From contig CABUIY010000007.1 of the NCBI GenBank assembly GCA_902491765.1, positions 27,508-91,507 on the forward strand: a stretch of DNA of 64,000 bases. Direction: 5' to 3'. The notes under the pieces were generated by a model, which did not search any database, had not been told where the DNA came from, and was given only the letters and a program-made list of their open reading frames with translations. This stretch comes from an uncultured Collinsella sp. (lineage in GTDB: Bacteria > Actinomycetota > Coriobacteriia > Coriobacteriales > Coriobacteriaceae). Within the stretch, counting starts at the first letter, position 1. Each line of letters opens with the position of its first letter. A program made the translations under genes and the position numbers. Below are positions 58,829 to 64,000 of the stretch, piece by piece.

Positions 58829-60129
58829 TCGTCCACCTCCTCTTGTGTGAGCGTCCCCGACCGCAGGCCTTCTGCGATAAACGGCGGCTCGCGGTCAAGC
58901 GTCCAGGTGCGCTCGGCGGCATCGAAAGTCACATAGCGCTCGAGCTCTACGCCGCCCGACGCGGCGCGACGCACTCCCGAATACGAGGAGACGAAACGCC
59001 TGCCATCGGCGTGGCGCTCAGACATCACGATGCCGTCGAGCGCCATGGCAATCTGCTCCTCGATGAGCTCGCTCGGCAGATCGATGCCATAACGTGCAAG
59101 CAACGTCAGACGCACCACGGTCTCCTGTTCTGAGCCCGCATGAAGTGTGGTGAGCGACCCGTCGTGGCCCGTGTTCATGGCCTGCAACATGTCGCAGCAC
59201 TCGGCACCACGCACCTCGCCCACCACGATGCGGTCGGGGCGCATGCGCAGGGCATTAGTTACTAGGTCGCGAATCGTCACCGCACCCTCACCCTCAATTG
59301 AAGCCTCGCGCGCCTCTAGGCGCACCACGTGCGGATGATGCGCAAACTTGAGCTCGGCAGAGTCCTCGATCGTCACGATGCGCTCGCCGGTGGAAATCTC
59401 GCATGACAACGCGTTGAGCAGGGTGGTCTTACCAGATCCCGTGCCTCCCGCAACCGCCAGGTCCTGTCGCAGCGACACCGCGCACGACAGCAGCTGCGCA
59501 TACCAAAGCGGCAGCGACCCCAGCCCCACAAGCTCGTCCAGTGAGCAGATGCGGTCCGAGAACTTTCGGATGGTGAGAATCGGTCCGTCAATCGCCACAG
59601 GCGGAATCACCGCGTTGACGCGATAGCCCGTTTTGAGGCGGGCGTTGACGATGGGGCTGCGTTCGTCGATACGGCGGCCAAGTGGCGAGATGATGCGGTC
59701 GATAAGCACACGGATCTGCTCATCATCCTCAAACGCATGCTCGATGGGGTACAAGACGCCGCCGCGTTCAAAGAAAGCCGAGCGGCAGCCGTTGATCATG
59801 ATCTCGGTAACGGTGTCGTCCTCGATGAGCGGCTGCAACGGCCCCAAGCCCACCACGTCATCCAAAATCTCGTCGATGATGGTCTCGCGCTCGGGCGTCG
59901 CGAGATCGGTCGGTTCCTCAACATTGAGCGCCGCCTCCACCGCGGGACGCAATTCCGAGCGGGCAAGTGCCGGGTCGATATAGGCGCTGATACGCGCCAC
60001 TTCGTCGTAACCCATGCGGTCCATCACGGCGCGCTTGGTGCGTCGTTTCACCGCGCGGCGACGCCCCGCATCTACAGGCGCTGCCGCCGCTGCAGCGCCG
60101 GCAGCCTTAATCCTCGTTTGCAGACTCAT
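58801..60129 (-). CDS. tadA: Tad pilus assembly ATPase TadA/CpaF
   Basis: A 442-residue hexameric secretion ATPase that drives pilus assembly and possibly retraction. The N-terminal domain has IIDEILDDVVGLGPLQPLIE and DDTVTEIMING. Walker A is AGGTGSGKTTLLNAL (about 227-241), the Asp box is TIEDSAELKF, Walker B is RPDRIVVGEVRGAE, and the His box is GSLTTLHAGS. The ATG overlaps the tadZ stop by 4 bp. Confidence 0.95.
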   Translation of the reverse strand: MSLQTRIKAAGAAAAAAPVDAGRRRAVKRRTKRAVMDRMGYDEVARISAYIDPALARSELRPAVEAALNVEEPTDLATPERETIIDEILDDVVGLGPLQPLIEDDTVTEIMINGCRSAFFERGGVLYPIEHAFEDDEQIRVLIDRIISPLGRRIDERSPIVNARLKTGYRVNAVIPPVAIDGPILTIRKFSDRICSLDELVGLGSLPLWYAQLLSCAVSLRQDLAVAGGTGSGKTTLLNALSCEISTGERIVTIEDSAELKFAHHPHVVRLEAREASIEGEGAVTIRDLVTNALRMRPDRIVVGEVRGAECCDMLQAMNTGHDGSLTTLHAGSEQETVVRLTLLARYGIDLPSELIEEQIAMALDGIVMSERHADGRRFVSSYSGVRRAASGGVELERYVTFDAAERTWTLDREPPFIAEGLRSGTLTQEEVDEWRSLCPSS

Positions 60130-61775
60130 CGCTGATCACCCTCGCGCGACCAGGGAAGGCGGATACGCGGGCGCTCGGTACGCGTTGCACGGTCGGCGAC
60201 CATATCGCTCCAAGGGCCGACGGCGCACCCCAGTTCCACGAGCATCTCGCGCGTAGCCTCGCGCACGCTGGTCGCAAAAGCGCTGGTCTGCCCCACTGCC
60301 TCGTCAGCGCGTCCAAACGCCATGAGCGCGGCGAGATCCTGCCCGCCATCGGCGATATGAATCTTGGAGCTCAACGCACAGGCAATCTCAAAGCGCATGG
60401 CGACGTCCTCGTCTGCCCCGCGCGCACCGAACCGGTTGAACACGGCGCTCATGCGCGTGCGCGGCACACCCACTCGACTTGCCAGTTCAATGACGCGCGA
60501 CGCCGATGTCGCGGACGACACCGCCGCATCGCCAACGACCAGGCAGCGGTCGCTCGCCGCCACCGCAGCCGCCACGGCATCACCCCAAAAGACCGAGGTG
60601 TCGACAAAGACCACGTCGGATTCGCGACGCAGAACATCAAGCAGTAGCTCCACCGGACGTGCCATGAGCTCGGCTTGCTCGGGCGCCGCGACGGGACCCC
60701 AGAGCGTAACGCCCGGCGCCACGCGCATCGATGCGGCTACGATATCTGGCTCGGCGAGGACGCCCGCCGCCGACGGCTCGATAAGTGCCGCCATATCGCG
60801 CGGAGCATCGACGCCTAACAAGTCGTAAAGGTTTCCAAACATCAGGTCCAGGTCGAGCACGGCGGCACGCAAGCCCAACAGCGACGATGTGTGTGCCATG
60901 GTGGCAACGATCGTCGACTTGCCGCAACCGCCCGAACCCGAAATGGCGCAGATGACCGGAGCTCGGTGCGGCGAAGCGGCAGCGTCTGCCGGCGGCATCG
61001 GAGGCGGCGGGGCGGGCGTCGGCGGCAGCGTCCCCGTCTCCCCCGCCGCAACCACACGCTGCGTCCAAGCCGGCATGGCAGCTTGTTCGGTCTGCGAGGC
61101 AGGCTCGTTCTGCACAATCTGCTCATGCTGCATCAGCGACAACTCGCCGCACCCGGCAAAGCCCTCAACTTCGTCGAGTTCATCCGCCAGATTCACGCCG
61201 TGCACGTATCCCAAATCTACAGCCGGGGAGTCGCCAGCATGCTGCGCCGGCCCTCCAGCGTCATCGTATACAAGGGGGTTCCGGGGGCGCCGACCATGCT
61301 CGGCTTCCGCTTTTCCATAATCATCAACACGCGGGCCTCTTGTAGCGCGAGGCGCCCCGGGTTCCCTATCAACAAAAGCATCGGGCTCAATCGTCATGCA
61401 CCGATCGGAATCAACCGCTCCCTCGCCCGCGCGCCCGTTGCCGCATATACTGTGCGCAGCGATGACCTCGGTCGCCCCTGCGCGAAACAGCCCCTCGATA
61501 TCCGACGGATCGAGTGCTTCTATCAACACGACCACGCGACTCACGCGGCCTTCGGCCGTCAGGCGCGCAACAGTCTTGCGCACATCTTCGGTATCGAACA
61601 GAGACGCCGCGATGATGGCAGCCCCGCGGCGCGACGGAAACGCCCGCGCCATGGAAATCAGCCCGTCCAGGTCACCCACGCGAAGCACCTGTGCACCCGC
61701 ATCACGGCCCTCGACTTCCCGCTGCAACAGCCCGTAATCGCCGCACGCGCAGCACGCAAGCCAGATCGCCTTCAT
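60126..61775 (-). CDS. tadZ: TadZ/CpaE-like localisation ATPase
   Basis: 549 residues: an N-terminal receiver-like domain without a clear phospho-acceptor (about 1-110), a disordered Pro/Ala/Glu-rich linker (about 130-270), and a MinD/ParA-type ATPase with a deviant Walker A GSGGCGKST (about 281-289) and LDLDLMFGNLYDLLG as Walker A'-like segment. It positions the Tad machine at a cell pole or site. The ATG at 61775 overlaps the cpaB stop; GGAGG is 9 nt upstream, and the GTG one codon earlier is less likely. Confidence 0.88.
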   Translation of the reverse strand: MKAIWLACCACGDYGLLQREVEGRDAGAQVLRVGDLDGLISMARAFPSRRGAAIIAASLFDTEDVRKTVARLTAEGRVSRVVVLIEALDPSDIEGLFRAGATEVIAAHSICGNGRAGEGAVDSDRCMTIEPDAFVDREPGAPRATRGPRVDDYGKAEAEHGRRPRNPLVYDDAGGPAQHAGDSPAVDLGYVHGVNLADELDEVEGFAGCGELSLMQHEQIVQNEPASQTEQAAMPAWTQRVVAAGETGTLPPTPAPPPPMPPADAAASPHRAPVICAISGSGGCGKSTIVATMAHTSSLLGLRAAVLDLDLMFGNLYDLLGVDAPRDMAALIEPSAAGVLAEPDIVAASMRVAPGVTLWGPVAAPEQAELMARPVELLLDVLRRESDVVFVDTSVFWGDAVAAAVAASDRCLVVGDAAVSSATSASRVIELASRVGVPRTRMSAVFNRFGARGADEDVAMRFEIACALSSKIHIADGGQDLAALMAFGRADEAVGQTSAFATSVREATREMLVELGCAVGPWSDMVADRATRTERPRIRLPWSREGDQR

Positions 61776-62434
61776 CACTCGTCGCCTCCGCTCTTTTTGC
61801 CGCGCGCCGTGGCGGGAATCGTCAAGCTGACCGTTCCCTTGCCCGAGGCTCCCAGCAGTTCCTTGACGTCTTCGGGGTCAGCCGCCAGCGTCACCCATTC
61901 GATCTTGCCCTCGCGCGTGGCACCGGAATCCTCACTGGTATCGATCACGTGCGCGCCGCACAGTCGATCGGTTACGCCATCTTTTTGCACGTACACGTCC
62001 ACATAGCTGCCCACGCCCGTGGCACCGCCGACCGAGTGCTCGGCATCGACCGCCACCGAAACGGCGACCTTGCCCTTAGGCACCTCGAGCTTGTAGCTCT
62101 CGGCCTTGGTGTAGACATTGCAGATCACGGCGTTTTTGGGAATACGCGAAGTCGTCACGTCGCCGCGCACCTGGCGCAGCTCGGTCGCCGCGTCACGCGG
62201 CAGCAGGCTCGTCAGCCATTCCTGGGTTATGACATTGGTCTCATCGAGGGTCTCGCCCACATCGATATCGCGCGCCGCGACGCATACCTCGACGCGATCG
62301 CCACCGTACTTGGCCAAGGTCTCAGCCTGGACCTGTTCGGCTTGCGAGCGGATCGACGAGCCGTAAACCATGCAGAGCAGAGCAGCGAGCACGCCCGCGA
62401 CCAGACTGATGGCGATGCGCTTGCTCTTGTTCAC
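61775..62434 (-). CDS. cpaB: CpaB/RcpC-like pilus protein (SAF domain)
   Basis: 219 residues: one N-terminal helix (RIAISLVAGVLAALLCMVYG), the SAF domain (VEVCVAARDIDVGETLDETN), the CpaB signature region (AVSVAVDAEHSVGGATGVGS, YVDVYVQKDG) and a basic tail. It lies at the cell surface and may contact the peptidoglycan or the pilus. GTG at 62434 has AGGAG 7 nt upstream; the ATG at 62449 has no ribosome-binding site. First gene of the Tad operon. Confidence 0.88.
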   Translation of the reverse strand: MNKSKRIAISLVAGVLAALLCMVYGSSIRSQAEQVQAETLAKYGGDRVEVCVAARDIDVGETLDETNVITQEWLTSLLPRDAATELRQVRGDVTTSRIPKNAVICNVYTKAESYKLEVPKGKVAVSVAVDAEHSVGGATGVGSYVDVYVQKDGVTDRLCGAHVIDTSEDSGATREGKIEWVTLAADPEDVKELLGASGKGTVSLTIPATARGKKSGGDE

Positions 62435-62634
62435 GGCCGCTCCTCTCATGGCAGTGCCGGGCGAATGCCCGTACCACCATTGTCTGGGCGGTCAGAGTGC
62501 AAAGCGGCGCAATCGCGATCTTGGTTTTCGATGTCAAACCAATCGCCGACCAAAAGCTGACCAGCCCGTCAAGCTCATGGCAAGGTTTTGGTCAGCACGT
62601 CAGCAAACTGCATGTTTCGAGGCTTTTTCGCAGC

Positions 62635-62669
62635 AAAAAAGCCGTCTCCCGAACAGTTGGGAGACGGCT
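62635..62669 (-). terminator. Terminator of rsgA
   Basis: AGCCGTCTCCC/GGGAGACGGCT stem followed by TTTTTTGC on the minus strand, 18 bp after the rsgA stop. The gap 62435-62634 probably holds the Tad operon promoter, but no convincing -35/-10 pair was found. Confidence 0.88.
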
Positions 62670-62686
62670 GTCATAGGAAAAATCAA

Positions 62687-63871
62687 TTACAGATGAACAT
62701 CGGGATCGAGTATTTGAGCGCTCACGCGCATGGATGACGCCAGGTTTTGGAACGTTTCCAGCCGCAGGCTGTCGATCTGCCCGGCGTCCTCGGCCTCGCG
62801 AACGGCGCAGCCCGGCTCATGTGTATGTGTGCAATCGCCAAACCGGCATGCGCGCGATGCCTCGACAATCTCGGGGAAGGCGCGCGCCAGACCCCGCTCG
62901 TGACCCACGAGCGGTAGACTGCGCAGGCCCGGGGCATCGGCGATCACGCCGGCGTCGCCCGGCAGCGCCACCATCACGCGCGCGACGGTAGTGTGACGGC
63001 CCTGGTCGTCGCGTTCGCGCACACCGCCGGTCGCCAACGCATCGTGGCCCAGCAGTGCATTGAGCAGCGTCGACTTGCCGGCACCCGACTCGCCCAGAAT
63101 CATGGCGCAGCTCCCGGCAGGCACGCAGGCACGGACCTCGTCCAGGCCGCGGCCCTCGGCAGAGGACGTCACGATCACGCGCACGTCCGGACCCACCAGG
63201 CGGCGCACGCGGTCCAGATCGCGCTCGAGCTCCTCGGCATCGCAGCGGTCAGCTTTGGTAAGCACCACCACCGGCTCGGCATCGCAGTCAAGCGCCAACA
63301 CCAGCGAGCGCGCCACGCGGTCGAGCAGTACCTTGCCGGCACCGAGCGCCTGCACGATTAGCACGCTATCCACGTTGGAGCAGAGCACCTGGCGCTCTCC
63401 GCGGGCACGGCCGCGCCAACGCTCAAAGCTCGTACGGCGCGGCAGCACGCACTCAATCACGCCCATATCGTGCCCGGGAGCGCGGCGCACCGCCACACGG
63501 TCGCCCACGGCAGGCAGCAGGACCTCGTCCTCGCCGCGCGACTTGGCAAACCCCACGGCATGCTCGGCGCGAAAGGTGTCGTCGGCAGTGGCCACCAGCG
63601 GAAACCCGCGATCCAGGCGCACCACGGCGCCAAGTTGCATCTGCTCGGACTCCTCTGCCTGGACACAAAAATCATCGAAGGCAGCCCGCTGGGCATCGTC
63701 GACCGGCAGGTCGCCGAACGCCGGAACATCCCGCAGCGCATCGAGCCCCGGCACGCTTGCCAGCAGCTCCTCGGCAGATGCGGGGGCTTCGGTCGCAAGC
63801 TTCCGACGACGATCGCGCTTAGCCCGCGCCCCCGTCGTCTTTTTCTTCGCCTTAGCCTTAGCCTTGCCCAC
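62687..63871 (-). CDS. rsgA: Ribosome small subunit-dependent GTPase A (RsgA)
   Basis: A circularly permuted GTPase of 394 residues that aids late 30S maturation. A basic start (MGKAKAKAKKKTTGARAKRD), an OB-fold (GAVVRLDRGFPLVA), G4 VVLTKADRCD, G5 VTSSAEG, G1 LGESGAGKSTLLNALLG, G3 DAPGLRSLPL, and a C-terminal zinc site CRFGDCTHTHEPGCAV. GGGAGG precedes the GTG start. The extra N-terminal 60 residues are longer than in E. coli RsgA. Confidence 0.95.
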   Translation of the reverse strand: MGKAKAKAKKKTTGARAKRDRRRKLATEAPASAEELLASVPGLDALRDVPAFGDLPVDDAQRAAFDDFCVQAEESEQMQLGAVVRLDRGFPLVATADDTFRAEHAVGFAKSRGEDEVLLPAVGDRVAVRRAPGHDMGVIECVLPRRTSFERWRGRARGERQVLCSNVDSVLIVQALGAGKVLLDRVARSLVLALDCDAEPVVVLTKADRCDAEELERDLDRVRRLVGPDVRVIVTSSAEGRGLDEVRACVPAGSCAMILGESGAGKSTLLNALLGHDALATGGVRERDDQGRHTTVARVMVALPGDAGVIADAPGLRSLPLVGHERGLARAFPEIVEASRACRFGDCTHTHEPGCAVREAEDAGQIDSLRLETFQNLASSMRVSAQILDPDVHL

Positions 63872-63952
63872 AAGCGCCTCCCAGCACCATAAATCACAAC
63901 TGAGCAGGTATTTTAAATCAAAAAGAGCTGGCCGGGCAAAGCCCTAAATCAG

Positions 63953-63975
63953 AACCACCCTTAAAAAGGGTGGTT
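63953..63975. terminator. Hairpin at the right edge
   Basis: AACCACCCTT/AAGGGTGGTT perfect 10-bp stem with a 3-nt loop. The orientation of the gene it serves is outside the window. 63976-64000 contains no recognisable gene. Confidence 0.5.
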
Positions 63976-64000
63976 TGCTCTTAGGGTATAACCCACGGGC

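Overview
The window looks like a chromosome segment from a high-GC Gram-positive gut anaerobe of the class Coriobacteriia, most likely Collinsella or a close relative. This is inference from the gene set, the protein flavour, the high GC and the many large intergenic hairpins; no database could be consulted. Nearly all genes lie on the minus strand. The plus-strand exceptions are serB, larB-larC-tetR, dacA and a 57-residue membrane protein. No rRNA, CRISPR array, prophage or complete insertion sequence is visible.

Layout: 1-182, 5' end of an HPr-type phosphocarrier. 478-3157, aspS and serB. 3196-7880, a lactate-racemase (lar) locus: larB, a larC without its C-terminal domain, and a TetR regulator on plus, facing larD (lactate channel) and larA (racemase) on minus. 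8460-8850, nested long palindromes. 8872-16528, ppc, hisS, a deleted MFS transporter, an M20 amidohydrolase and a DMT transporter. 16868-21838, two translationally coupled YhgE/Pip proteins. 22315-25045, htpG and a GNAT acetyltransferase. 25085-27149, a CpsB-CpsD-CpsC tyrosine phosphoregulation module without polysaccharide genes. 27345-32505, two OmpR-type two-component systems around pstB. 32703-39708, a D,D-carboxypeptidase, a TM2 protein, tRNA-Ser(GCU), an AAA ATPase and an 813-residue orphan. 39811-41056, three tRNA-Arg(ACG) genes in near-identical tandem units. 41095-51560, housekeeping genes (serS, proC, rlmH, an SPFH protein, tRNA-Leu(CAG), tatD, rsmA, metG, rsmI) and a GH5-like protein lacking its acid/base Glu. 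52036-52784, tRNA-Phe and a small toxin-antitoxin pair. 52844-62434, a complete-looking Tad/Flp pilus operon (cpaB, tadZ, tadA, tadB, tadC, flp, four further membrane or pseudopilin genes, tadE, and a DUF192 gene at the end). 62687-63871, rsgA.

The most unusual signal is in the non-coding DNA. All four tRNA loci (Ser, Arg, Leu, Phe) carry, just downstream of the tRNA and its terminator, a cassette of about 145-150 bp. It starts with a copy of that tRNA's own 3' end, continues with a GC-rich hairpin module, and ends with a T-arm motif in the opposite orientation plus another terminator. Older, decayed copies lie further downstream. Separately, many intergenic regions hold very long perfect or near-perfect hairpins. 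In one family a conserved 67-bp core sits inside 29-bp arms that pair with each other but differ completely between loci.

How the genes work together: the lar genes would make the nickel-pincer cofactor and interconvert and move lactate, although larE and the larC2 domain are not present here. The Tad genes encode an envelope-spanning pilus machine, with the ATPases, platform proteins, pilin and pseudopilins in one overlapping operon. The CpsBCD and two-component/PstB blocks are regulatory modules for surface polymer and phosphate. Several starts were moved from the longest possible ORF on the basis of Shine-Dalgarno spacing, and each such case is stated.
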